Shown here: positions 16,092-23,955 of the stretch, piece after piece
How positions within the stretch are numbered: position 1 is the stretch's first letter
How the letters are laid out: each line of letters opens with the position of its first letter
DNA from: a virus
Length of the DNA stretch: 38,819 bases
Strand: one strand, 5' to 3'
Virus record (IMG/VR): IMGVR_UViG_3300037475_000102
Location: 1-38,819 of that record
Program-made: the position numbers and the translations under genes
The notes under the pieces: model-generated
The model's database searches: none
Told to the model about the DNA's origin: nothing
Seen by the model: only the letters and a program-made list of their open reading frames with translations

Positions 16092-16354
16092 TTTTTATCC
16101 TCGAAGTAGTTCTCACGGTTATTAAATATGAGGCAGTAAGTGTAATCAAGTTCAGTCATTTGCCACGCTTCGTTAGCGTTCTTAGCCCAGCCGCGTTTTA
16201 CAAGAAGATCAATCATTGAATAATACCTATCTTCATTTGAAAGCGGTTCTAATTCACCGGGTTTTCCTCCGAAGATGCGTCTGTCTTGTCTGTCTGTGAG
16301 TTCAGCAATTCTTTGCGCCTCTTCGCCATTTCGGAGTAAAAAAAACTGACACAC
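16088..16354 (-). CDS. Tail assembly chaperone, T part (made by -1 frameshift)
   Basis: This open frame (88 codons) overlaps the end of the G-like gene by 106 nt in the -1 frame. Its own start would be a GTG without SD. It is most likely read only as a fusion: a shift at the U8 run (16345-16338) joins residue 159 of the upstream protein to the L-L-R-N-G-E-E segment here. The product is about 242 aa, running from 16815 to 16088. G/GT pairs of this type guide tail tube assembly on the tape measure in long-tailed phages. Confidence 0.8.
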   Translation of the reverse strand: MCQFFLLRNGEEAQRIAELTDRQDRRIFGGKPGELEPLSNEDRYYSMIDLLVKRGWAKNANEAWQMTELDYTYCLIFNNRENYFEDKK

Positions 16355-16815
16355 TGGCTAAACAGCCCGTCTATATCAAAGTCATTCCAATCAATACCGG
16401 ATAAGTCACCATCTAAAACAGCTTCAGCGAAAGGTTTCATAACCTTAGAATCAGTAAGCCACATATCCCAAGCGTACGAAACTTCCGTATTGAAACTGCT
16501 TTTTATATTCTGCAAGAGAACATTGGAATTAAATTCGTTCTGTTTGTCGTCAAGAATACTTTGTATCTGGTCACGGTCAACTGTATGCTGAGTGGCGTTT
16601 TCCGGTTCTGTTTGTATCAGCTTGTTATGAATATCTACACCGTTTTGCAGGTCAGCTATTTCCTTCTCGTAGCGCGTAATGGCAGTCAGGTCATAGCCCA
16701 TCTTAATCTCATTGGTCATTTGCAGACGTGACTTTTCAGCAAGCATATAAGCCTGCTTCATGCGGATATCAAAAGGCTTGGTCTGGTATTCTTTATCTTT
16801 ATGCTTTATTTGCAT
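16249..16815 (-). CDS. Tail assembly chaperone, G part
   Basis: This 188-aa helical protein lies between the major tail protein and the tape measure, the normal site of gpG-like chaperones. Near its end the frame reads AGT TTT TTT TAC, a U-UUU-UUU slippery heptamer. A -1 slip there enters the second frame. Unshifted translation ends at 16249 with an acidic/Ser-rich tail. Its start overlaps the end of the small gene at 16799-16954. Confidence 0.8.
   Translation of the reverse strand: MQIKHKDKEYQTKPFDIRMKQAYMLAEKSRLQMTNEIKMGYDLTAITRYEKEIADLQNGVDIHNKLIQTEPENATQHTVDRDQIQSILDDKQNEFNSNVLLQNIKSSFNTEVSYAWDMWLTDSKVMKPFAEAVLDGDLSGIDWNDFDIDGLFSQCVSFFYSEMAKRRKELLNSQTDKTDASSEENPVN
16338..16345 (-). promoter_or_regulatory. 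Programmed -1 ribosomal frameshift site
   Basis: Eight U in the mRNA fit X-XXY-YYZ with zero frame AGU UUU UUU. The -1 frame stays open to 16088 and the zero frame to 16249. The position inside a tail-chaperone gene before the tape measure is the conserved context for such shifts. Confidence 0.82.
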
Positions 16816-16954
16816 CGTTCTTAGTTTTAGCTTCTTCGATTACTTCATACTTGACATTTGCCTTATCAAGTTCAGCGGTATCATAAGTGAGCGTTTCGCC
16901 CTTCATTTGCCGGCCGTCTTTTATCCAGCCGGACACTATTATTACTTTTTTCAT
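16799..16954 (-). CDS. Small protein between tail tube and chaperone
   Basis: This 51-aa protein begins MKKVIIVSGWIKDGRQMKG and is charged in its C-terminal half. It has an unusual A-rich leader without SD. The end overlaps the start of the chaperone gene by 17 nt. Small beta-strand proteins of this kind are common in connector/tail regions, but I cannot name it. Confidence 0.65.
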   Translation of the reverse strand: MKKVIIVSGWIKDGRQMKGETLTYDTAELDKANVKYEVIEEAKTKNDANKA

Positions 16955-16960
16955 TTTTTT

Positions 16961-17524
16961 TTATGTATTAGTTTCGACAATTACGCACCAGTCACCGAGT
17001 GCTATGGTTACGGTAGCGGTTAAAGCAGTAGTATTCCCTACCCAAGAGGATAATTCACCGGGTGTTAATGATACTGCGTTTACCCTGAGAATTTCACCCT
17101 GGAAGTTTAAAGGAATTTCACCGCCGGGAAGTTTAAATTCAACATCGGGATCGAACTGCCCAAAGGCGAACATTCTCTGAACCTTACCCCTGACGTTTCT
17201 GCCAAGCTCGTGCATACAGATATGATAACTGTCTCTTACGCCGTTTCTTATGGAATCAATTACATCTTTATCCCTCTGCATTAAGGTACACATTATGCCT
17301 GTTTCCCTGTTACCCTGTTCAGTAGCAACCTTTTCATTTGCCTCATTGTAAAGGGCGGTAAGCGGGGTTTTATCTTTGAAAGATGAATCTTTTACTTCGC
17401 CCCAATCATGAACCGTATCGGGTGAAGATAAAGCTGCGCCTGTTGCATCACGTCCGGAGGCTTTATGAGTAGATCCCCCTCTGCTGTTTATTGCGCTTCT
17501 GTCATAACTAGCTGTTATACTCAT
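16961..17524 (-). CDS. Major tail tube protein
   Basis: This 187-aa protein directly precedes the chaperone pair, as major tail proteins do. It is beta-rich in its second half (FKLPGGEIPLNFQGEILRV), consistent with the tail-tube fold, with a Ser/Gly-rich flexible N-terminus. Identification relies on size, context and predicted beta content rather than on a motif. Confidence 0.7.
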   Translation of the reverse strand: MSITASYDRSAINSRGGSTHKASGRDATGAALSSPDTVHDWGEVKDSSFKDKTPLTALYNEANEKVATEQGNRETGIMCTLMQRDKDVIDSIRNGVRDSYHICMHELGRNVRGKVQRMFAFGQFDPDVEFKLPGGEIPLNFQGEILRVNAVSLTPGELSSWVGNTTALTATVTIALGDWCVIVETNT

Positions 17525-18494
17525 ATTGATTGATGTTTAAGTTTTTTAATTCTGTTAATTTTTCTTCTGATAAAAGAATATCATTTTGCAAGTCGGATAA
17601 ATACTGATTGCGTGTTGAAAGAATATCTAACTCTAATTCAGCTTCTTTGTGCTTACCTTTTAACTTGTAATATTCAAATAGCTTTAAATGTCCTAAGTTT
17701 TGATTTGGTGCGTATTCAAAAGACTTAGTATAATTTTTTACCGCTTCAAACTCATACATCTTGGCTATATCCATATACAAACCGCCTACCTGCAAATAAA
17801 CAAATGCCTTTAATCCAGGTTCAAGTTGACGGATACAGTTATTTAAAAGTTGTAATGCTTCGGCATGACCACCTGAACGTAAATAATGAATCCCTTTGTA
17901 ATAATCGTTTTGAAGTCCGGGTGCAAGATTACCGATTATATCATTCATTTTATTTTCGTGGTCGTTTTCTGAAAGCTCTTTACCGAAATGAATAATACTT
18001 ACATCACTTTTACCCTTATTTCTGCCCGTTATATCCGGTGTTTCGTGTCTTGCTCCGGTATATTTAATACCCAAATGATTTTTAAATAATCTGAATTGTC
18101 TGCACATTTGCCCATTAACTCCACGCTGTACCAATTCCCAGACTTCTGCTAATTCATTTGACATTAAGGTTTTTAATCCTTCATGCTCGTAGAAGGCTTC
18201 ATCACCGTCTAAGATTAGAATCCAATCACCTGTGCATTTACTAACAGCAAAGTTACGGGCTGCGGAAAAGTCATTTATCCATTCAAAATCAAACTCTAAT
18301 ACTTTCAACGGAGTGTTATCCATCCAAAATTCTTTAATAATACCTTTCGTTTCATCAGTCGAGCCTGTATCAACAATCACTATTTCAATTTGCATATTAT
18401 CTAAAGTATGAGGCAAAATATTAACAATAGATTCCAATGACTTGCGAATAGTCCTGCCTTCATTCTTTAAAATATAACATACAGATAAGCTCAT
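17508..18494 (-). CDS. GT2 glycosyltransferase with TPR-like C-terminus
   Basis: This 328-aa protein has an N-terminal GT-A domain of family 2. Signs are VDTGSTDE at 41-48, DFSAARNFAV at 75-84 and the LDGDE motif at 95-99, where the D-x-D binds metal and nucleotide sugar. Residues about 205-310 are helical repeats of TPR type. It is embedded in the tail operon, with ATGA overlap from the tail-terminator gene and a 17-nt overlap into the major tail gene. This suggests a virion protein as acceptor, although a host surface target is possible. Similar enzymes also occur in host polysaccharide loci. Confidence 0.85.
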   Translation of the reverse strand: MSLSVCYILKNEGRTIRKSLESIVNILPHTLDNMQIEIVIVDTGSTDETKGIIKEFWMDNTPLKVLEFDFEWINDFSAARNFAVSKCTGDWILILDGDEAFYEHEGLKTLMSNELAEVWELVQRGVNGQMCRQFRLFKNHLGIKYTGARHETPDITGRNKGKSDVSIIHFGKELSENDHENKMNDIIGNLAPGLQNDYYKGIHYLRSGGHAEALQLLNNCIRQLEPGLKAFVYLQVGGLYMDIAKMYEFEAVKNYTKSFEYAPNQNLGHLKLFEYYKLKGKHKEAELELDILSTRNQYLSDLQNDILLSEEKLTELKNLNINQYEYNS

Positions 18495-18940
18495 ACTTCG
18501 GTTTGATAATAAATTATTATTGAAATACCCGCTTCTGTTGCACCTTCTGAAAAATTTATTGGTCTGTGAAGCCTTGTAATCATTAAATGGTCAACACCTG
18601 TTACTGTGCCAATTGTGCAATCTAAGTTTTTCCACCTTCGGAGATCGTTAATTATCTTTTCTGTTTCAGTTGAGACCGCTTCGTCTGTATTTTCCGCTTT
18701 GAACTTAACCAATATTTTCAATGTCATTGAGGCATTGCGTGAGAATGCATAGGATTCGTTAGCATCTGCCCCTGTATTGGTATCACCTAAAACAAAGTAT
18801 GGCTTCTTATCCGTGTTGTTTTCAGCGTTAGTCAAGTCGCCATTGTAGGCACCTGCGAATGTAAAATTATAACCGTTCCCGGTTGTTATCTTTGCCAGGT
18901 CTGTTTTAATGGTTGCTAATATTGATTGTTCTACAGACAC
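18491..18940 (-). CDS. Tail terminator/completion protein candidate
   Basis: This 149-aa alpha/beta protein lies between the head-tail connector and tail genes, the usual place of the tail terminator. It has an N-terminal helix, beta-rich middle and a C-terminal strand (AGISIIIYYQTEV) like gpU-type folds. The start overlaps the previous stop by one base. The name is positional. Confidence 0.6.
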   Translation of the reverse strand: MSVEQSILATIKTDLAKITTGNGYNFTFAGAYNGDLTNAENNTDKKPYFVLGDTNTGADANESYAFSRNASMTLKILVKFKAENTDEAVSTETEKIINDLRRWKNLDCTIGTVTGVDHLMITRLHRPINFSEGATEAGISIIIYYQTEV

Positions 18941-19533
18941 TATACGTTTATATTTCTATACTGATTTAAAATTGACTGCCATTTCTTAGTAATGTCCGGA
19001 TCAAATGTTATGCTTTCAACTTTACTCTCTGTTGTGGTTGACGAATTAGTTACGCCCAACCTTCCACCACCAACACCCGCATATGAATTCTTATAATACA
19101 CGCTTGCTATTTCGAGACAAACTCCCTTGATGTCTGCGGGTGCGGTTGAATACCCGCCTAAATAGATTATTTTAATGTTACTTTCACCGGGTTCAAATGA
19201 ATAGCCTTTGACAAGACGAACAAAACGGCTATTAGGGATTATTCTTGTTGAATTAGCAATAGTGTCCGGGCTTGAAATTATATCGGCATAATCATAGGTG
19301 GAATTATCGTAATACTGCAATACCGATATAGAAGTTACAGGGTAGTTTGAAATTGTTATCTTATCGCCGTTGCCGTCAACATATTCCGTATAAGTGGCAC
19401 TTCTTAAGTCCCTGTTGCAGTAATCATTGACAGTAGATATAGCGTTATCGGCGCAAGTCTGCACGAAGGCATCTTGAGAGGTGTCCGCTGTCGCTATTTG
19501 TAAATACTGTTTTAATTCTGCGAGTGTGATCAC
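18940..19533 (-). CDS. Head-tail connector (gp6-like)
   Basis: This 197-aa protein starts MITLAELKQYLQI and has an early helix pair with Cys-Asn-Arg-Asp-Leu. That is typical of the phage gp6-like connector family (YqbG/HK97 gp6), which forms the ring below the portal. The middle is Tyr/Ser-rich beta. Location downstream of the capsid supports this. Confidence 0.75.
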   Translation of the reverse strand: MITLAELKQYLQIATADTSQDAFVQTCADNAISTVNDYCNRDLRSATYTEYVDGNGDKITISNYPVTSISVLQYYDNSTYDYADIISSPDTIANSTRIIPNSRFVRLVKGYSFEPGESNIKIIYLGGYSTAPADIKGVCLEIASVYYKNSYAGVGGGRLGVTNSSTTTESKVESITFDPDITKKWQSILNQYRNINV

Positions 19534-19853
19534 GGTTTTACTTCGTCTTTATTTTTTTCTTTTTTCTCTGCGTTATCTGTTACCTCTACATTTGCGGGAA
19601 TGTCGCCTTTAGTCATAACATCGTTACCCGATACCATTTTATTTGCACCGTGAAATGATTTTTCAAGTTCATCATGCGCTTCGTCATATTCTTTGCGTAT
19701 CATTTTTCTTTCAGAATTTAATTTATAAAGTTCATCAGTGTTATCGCCTGCCTGCTGTTTAACGGTTTCTATTTCAGTGTCCTTTTGCATTAGTCTCTGG
19801 CGTATCTCTTCGAGCTTTTCTTTTATTTCGAGTTTAACTTCTTTGAGTTTCAT
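19530..19853 (-). CDS. Charged coiled-coil protein
   Basis: This 107-aa protein is almost entirely Lys/Glu-rich, with a strong coiled coil over residues 3-65 and a disordered acidic/basic tail. No family is recognised. It lies between a hairpin-containing gap and the connector gene (ATGA overlap), so it may be a minor head or joining protein. Confidence 0.55.
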   Translation of the reverse strand: MKLKEVKLEIKEKLEEIRQRLMQKDTEIETVKQQAGDNTDELYKLNSERKMIRKEYDEAHDELEKSFHGANKMVSGNDVMTKGDIPANVEVTDNAEKKEKNKDEVKP

Positions 19854-19869
19854 AGTTTTTATATTAAGT

Positions 19870-19889
19870 GCCGGGCTTTTACACCCGGC
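19870..19889. terminator. Hairpin between head genes
   Basis: GCCGGG/CCCGGC (6 bp) with an 8-nt loop stands in the 83-nt gap between the secreted protein gene and the coiled-coil gene. There is no U-tract on either strand, so it is a weak terminator at most, or an mRNA processing or stabilising stem that sets expression of the highly made upstream genes. Confidence 0.45.
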
Positions 19890-19936
19890 TTATTGAGTTT
19901 ATTTAATTTTACTCTTTTGCGTCAATTTAGTGGAGA

Positions 19937-20428
19937 TTATGTTTGTATTACAAACGCCTGAGTTCTTGGCGTGTACGGTGTTACGTGATCATTATAGTTC
20001 AGCCTAGACAATCTGAGTGTCCCGGTAAACCGTATATCCGCACCGCTTACACCTGCGGGATACCATACCCAACCTGCTGCAACACCATCACCTGCGATAA
20101 GTAATTCGCCTGCGATAAATGTTGTTGTGGTTGTAGTTGATAACCTGTGAACAGTGATAGGCACGTCAATTGTCACGCCGTTCATTGTGTATTCTATCCA
20201 CGCGCCGAGTGAATCTGTTCCGGTCATAGCAGAATCCTTTGCACAGATATAAACCGCTGAAGCGTTATTGATCGAGAATGTTGTAGTTGTATCGCCTGCG
20301 ATAAACTTATATTCCTTAGTTAAGCCGGAAGTAAGTATGTCAGGCAGTCCTTCAATGTTGAATGGAGTTACAGCTTTTGAAACTGTCACACACACAAGCA
20401 ACATCAGGATTAAAATAGATTTTTTCAT
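19937..20428 (-). CDS. Secreted beta-rich protein in the head module
   Basis: This 163-aa protein has a clear Sec signal peptide (MKKSILILMLLVCVTVSKA, cleavage likely after SKA). A Thr/Gly-rich beta domain with no Cys in motifs follows. It sits directly downstream of the major capsid gene, where decoration proteins usually lie, but the signal peptide would export it. It may be a virion decoration protein whose signal is unused, or a periplasmic/secreted cargo protein. Confidence 0.6.
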   Translation of the reverse strand: MKKSILILMLLVCVTVSKAVTPFNIEGLPDILTSGLTKEYKFIAGDTTTTFSINNASAVYICAKDSAMTGTDSLGAWIEYTMNGVTIDVPITVHRLSTTTTTTFIAGELLIAGDGVAAGWVWYPAGVSGADIRFTGTLRLSRLNYNDHVTPYTPRTQAFVIQT

Positions 20429-20454
20429 TTTAATTTTTCCTTTTATTTTTTTAA

Positions 20455-21657
20455 TTATGCGTGTGTTTGAATTATTGCGTATTTCTCAACAAGGCCTGCG
20501 TTGAAGGCTGCTCTTGCGATTGCGCGAACACCAACTAAGTCATACTGAGCTAAGTTTGTGCCGTCAATGGTAGCTTCGGACAGCCATTTTATCTGCATGC
20601 CCATAACATCGCCAATACCGGAGTTTATAAGATTACCAAACAATATGAATGCTTTGGTAGCAACGCCATTAACTGCGGTGTATGTAGGAGCATTTTCAAC
20701 CAAAACCACCGGGAAGCCCAATAATGTAGCGGGCATTGAACCGTTAGCAGGTTGAAATATGGGCCTGTTATTGCCGTCAACTAAGCCCCATATATAAGGA
20801 ACTATCGATCTCTGCATGAACCAGCAAGCACCCTGAATGTAATTTTGATCTACTTTCACTGTTGCGTTAAGTAAATTCTGGTAAGTTATGCTGGCCGGAT
20901 CTTTTGTAGCGATTGTTTCTTTGTTACCTGCTGCATAGGTAGCCTGGAAAACTCCGGTGAAGGGTGAGCCTGTTCCGTTAAAGAACTGCTGATCTTCGCC
21001 GATTCCTTTTGCCTGCATTATCTTGCCAATAACGTAGTTACCGATATTGATATTTGCATCTGCTACCATTTCGGAAGTCATAACCACAAGCGCGCCGCCT
21101 TTTTTCGGTGTGTAGGTTAATGAGCCGATTGTAGGCTTTGAACTGGTGATAGAAGTATTTTCATCAATACCCCATGTCCATGTTGGCAGAACCGCTTCTT
21201 TTGGAATAGTTAAAACATTACCACTCATTGGGAAAGCGTTCATATACTGCCTTGCCTGGTTATATGTAGGATTAAGTTCAATAATCCTTGATTCGGTAAT
21301 CGAAGGGACAAGAACGGAACCTGCTTCAAGCATAGGGTCCGCTGCCTTGCTTATTCTTTTGCCCTGTAAAGCTTTTATAGCTTCAGCATCACCGTTTCTC
21401 ATAGCGATTATTAAGCTATGTAATGCACCACCGGGTGTTTTTGTGATGTCGGTTGATTTATCGGTTTCGATAGCGTCAACCTTCTGTTTAACGGCTTTTA
21501 ACTCGTTAAGAACAGGAGCAATTCCATTAGCGAACACGTCAGCAACCTGTTTTTTTTCTTCAAGAGAATCAAGCTCTTCTGCTTCGCCTTCCGACAAGGC
21601 ATTTTCGCCGTTCTTCCTCTGAAGTTCTTTTAAACGTTTTAATTCTTTTTCGTCCAT
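20455..21657 (-). CDS. HK97-type major capsid protein
   Basis: This 400-aa protein has an N-terminal coiled, charged delta domain (residues 1-75) acting as internal scaffold. The HK97 capsid fold follows: SVLVPSITESRIIEL near 113, YTPKKGGALVVMTSEMVADA, the IGEDQQFFNGTG turn typical of this family, and a C-terminal WLSEATIDGTNLAQYDLVGVRAI reduced here to its pattern. The prohead protease gene stands directly upstream. It would form the icosahedral shell after removal of the delta domain. Confidence 0.9.
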   Translation of the reverse strand: MDEKELKRLKELQRKNGENALSEGEAEELDSLEEKKQVADVFANGIAPVLNELKAVKQKVDAIETDKSTDITKTPGGALHSLIIAMRNGDAEAIKALQGKRISKAADPMLEAGSVLVPSITESRIIELNPTYNQARQYMNAFPMSGNVLTIPKEAVLPTWTWGIDENTSITSSKPTIGSLTYTPKKGGALVVMTSEMVADANINIGNYVIGKIMQAKGIGEDQQFFNGTGSPFTGVFQATYAAGNKETIATKDPASITYQNLLNATVKVDQNYIQGACWFMQRSIVPYIWGLVDGNNRPIFQPANGSMPATLLGFPVVLVENAPTYTAVNGVATKAFILFGNLINSGIGDVMGMQIKWLSEATIDGTNLAQYDLVGVRAIARAAFNAGLVEKYAIIQTHA

Positions 21658-21660
21658 GAT

Positions 21661-22578
21661 TTAATTTATTTTAAATTTTTTACCAGTTGCCCCGCTAATA
21701 GCCCCCGCGAAAACCTTTACACCGATCTCTGCTATCTGTATCGCTGATAAAGTTTTACGCCTACTATCCCCCCGGAGATTTTTTTTAGTGAATTGTTCTT
21801 TGAACTCGTCAAATTCTTTTTTAAGTTTGTCGTAATCACCGCCTTTAACGGCTTCGATCTGTTCAGCAAAACTTTTAATGGTTACTTCCTGCTCAGCAAT
21901 CTTTTCTTCAAGCTCCATTTTAAAAAGTTCAGCCTCAAAATAGTTTTTCATTTCATCAGACTTGATCATACTCTTTGCGAGCATTTTACCAACTTCGTTA
22001 GCATTGCGATTAGCACCCACCCCTACAATGCTCCACTCAAGAAGCTCAGACTTGCGCCATATCCATATTTTAGACTTCTTGTCATAGTCTTTGCGGTTTG
22101 ACGGGTTGAGGTCTTTGATATCCTCAAGGTTAGTTATCTCAAGAGCCTTTGGAATAAAACCTATCGAAGTCATACCCAATATGCCGTCAAATGCAAGGTT
22201 ACGGACATCTTTTGAAAGCTGTGTAGCGTCTGAAAACTTAGCCGTTGCTATCCAGGATTCATCGAGCTGTTTCTCTGAAATGGATTTACCTACCGGCAAA
22301 TTATAATTATGGTTAAAGAAAATTGTTTTCTTTGAGTTGTCAAATTCTTTTTTACCTAATCCTTTCGGATCTACGATTTCGTCAACACGGTCAATCGAAC
22401 TGTCGGTAATCACGTAAGTTTTTTCGTTCTGTTCCGGCTTAGAATCCTTTTCCTCTGAATTTACCGAATGGAAAAGTTTATCTTCCGCACCCGCTTTTAT
22501 TTCCCCGCCGTTCTCGTCAAGTGAATAACGTTTTAAAAACTCCTCGTGGCGTTCAGATTTATAATTTATTAGCTTCAT
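21661..22578 (-). CDS. Prohead protease fused to a scaffold-like coiled coil
   Basis: This 305-aa protein has an S78/HK97-type protease domain over residues 1-200. Likely catalytic residues are His90 in FFNHN and Ser138 in GMTSIGF, with E-W-S-I-V-G-V-G-A-N at 181-190. Residues 200-270 form a charged coiled coil, and a basic C-terminus follows. It matures the capsid by cleaving the delta domain. The extra coiled coil is longer than in simple proteases and may add scaffold function. It starts by ATGA overlap with the portal gene. Confidence 0.85.
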   Translation of the reverse strand: MKLINYKSERHEEFLKRYSLDENGGEIKAGAEDKLFHSVNSEEKDSKPEQNEKTYVITDSSIDRVDEIVDPKGLGKKEFDNSKKTIFFNHNYNLPVGKSISEKQLDESWIATAKFSDATQLSKDVRNLAFDGILGMTSIGFIPKALEITNLEDIKDLNPSNRKDYDKKSKIWIWRKSELLEWSIVGVGANRNANEVGKMLAKSMIKSDEMKNYFEAELFKMELEEKIAEQEVTIKSFAEQIEAVKGGDYDKLKKEFDEFKEQFTKKNLRGDSRRKTLSAIQIAEIGVKVFAGAISGATGKKFKIN

Positions 22579-23804
22579 GCTGGTTGTATTTGAGTTGATT
22601 GATTTGAGTTGCCCCTTATTGTGGGCTTTGAGTATTCACCGCCAAGTGCGGGCTTGCCTTCAGCTATCCTTACTTCATCCACTGAAAGCCAGGCATCGTT
22701 GTTATCACCGCCAAGTGCATTTTTGTAATACATTAAATCCATTTGCAGGTCACGGTTAGCGAGCTTGTCATGCTCAACGTAGTAAGGCGTATAGCCGTCA
22801 ATGGAAAAATCCGTTTCGATAAGCTGCGTAGTATAAACCTGATCGAAGTAATCCATTAACGGGTCAATTATCGTGGAATAGAATACATAATAAACTGTGT
22901 CGGCATTACCCCTTTGGATTTGTTCTGACTGTCCAAGCAAGAGTTTATTAACACCAAACGCTGAGCATATTTCGTCACGGTTCAATGCTCTTTCATCCTT
23001 CATTTGCATATCTTTAGGGCTATATGCTGTCGGGATTGGCTTTAAACCTGAATCGAATAAGGCGATATTAAAAGCGTTCTCTGCCGAACCGCCATACTTA
23101 GCCTGTAATTGGTCTTTGGCGTTCTTGAATGAATCGCCTTTTAGCTGTTGGTCTGTTGTGAATGTAGCCCCAAGAAAACCGCCTTTTTTATAAAACTGTT
23201 TGCGGTATTCGTTTTGAAGCTGTTCAATGTCACGGAGATTGTCGATGTAGCTGATTAGCGGTGTGCCTTTGATGTAATTATCCTTTGAAGGTAAACGGAA
23301 ATGTATAATCTCTGATTTAGGTATCTCAAGCATTTCTGTCCCGGTATTGTAAACGTAGTAATCGATCCTTTCGTAGTTAAGCGGGTAGGTTTGCATACGT
23401 GTAGGATGAAGCTGTACCAATGCACGAGGAACGCCCATTGAATCCCTGAGCTTCATAAGATAAGAATTCCCCTCCCATATCAACTCCCAAGCCTGACGAT
23501 ATTTAATTTCCCAGGCGGTTTGAAACCAGTTAGGTTTTTTCATCAGGTCGTTAAAGGGGTGAGTTTCTACCTTTTCGTTATCTTCTTCGGTATCGTATAA
23601 CCAGTGACAGGTTTTAGCGAAGGACAGGCCCCAGATGTTTGAGCAGGCGAAGATATAGCCAGAGTTCTTTGTATCGCTGCCGTTAGCGTTGAGCCATTCA
23701 GAAAATGTATTTTTGAAAGATTTGAAGTCGGTAAGAGATACTTCTTTGAGCCTCGAAGAGAAACTGCGGAATAACTTTATTTTGTCAAGTAAACTTATTT
23801 TCAA
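22575..23804 (-). CDS. Portal protein (HK97 family)
   Basis: This 409-aa protein shows typical phage portal patterns: WEIKYRQAWELIWEGNSYL, LHPTRMQ, EIIHFRLPS, and the GVNKLLLGQSE segment near 290, followed by helical crown residues. It forms the dodecameric DNA gate of the head. It starts with TTG at 23804, which directly follows the 3' arm of a large leader hairpin. It is the first gene of the structural transcript from the promoter at 23922-23952. Confidence 0.9.
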   Translation of the reverse strand: MKISLLDKIKLFRSFSSRLKEVSLTDFKSFKNTFSEWLNANGSDTKNSGYIFACSNIWGLSFAKTCHWLYDTEEDNEKVETHPFNDLMKKPNWFQTAWEIKYRQAWELIWEGNSYLMKLRDSMGVPRALVQLHPTRMQTYPLNYERIDYYVYNTGTEMLEIPKSEIIHFRLPSKDNYIKGTPLISYIDNLRDIEQLQNEYRKQFYKKGGFLGATFTTDQQLKGDSFKNAKDQLQAKYGGSAENAFNIALFDSGLKPIPTAYSPKDMQMKDERALNRDEICSAFGVNKLLLGQSEQIQRGNADTVYYVFYSTIIDPLMDYFDQVYTTQLIETDFSIDGYTPYYVEHDKLANRDLQMDLMYYKNALGGDNNDAWLSVDEVRIAEGKPALGGEYSKPTIRGNSNQSTQIQPA

Positions 23805-23884
23805 TTCAGGCTATAAAAAAATTGCAAAAATAATTAAAAAGCTGTTATGCTTTTAAACTACTTTTGCAACCTACTTGCCTGAAT
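23804..23884 (-). promoter_or_regulatory. Nested hairpin leader of the portal operon
   Basis: Three nested stems are visible: 23804-23811/23877-23884 (8 bp), 23822-23829/23862-23869 (8 bp) and 23837-23842/23849-23854 (6 bp). The outer 3' arm runs into the TTG start of portal. CAAGTAG is repeated twice just upstream on the minus strand. Such a fold should limit ribosome access or stabilise the mRNA. Confidence 0.6.
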
Positions 23885-23921
23885 CGCTTTTGAGAGCTAC
23901 TTGTATATTTAAAATCTATTA

Positions 23922-23952
23922 CAAATCTAAATATAAATAATCAATTTGTCAA
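23922..23952 (-). promoter_or_regulatory. Promoter of the structural operon
   Basis: On the minus strand TTGACA (23952-23947) is followed, 20 nt after TTG, by TAGATTTG (23929-23922). This fits the Bacteroidetes consensus TTG / TAnnTTTG. It lies in the 151-nt gap between terminase and portal. Confidence 0.75.
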
Positions 23953-23955
23953 GGG

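Noticed and set aside
16088-16354. An independent gene starting at GTG 16354
   Set aside because: There is no SD, the overlap with the chaperone gene is long, and a canonical slippery site exactly joins the frames.
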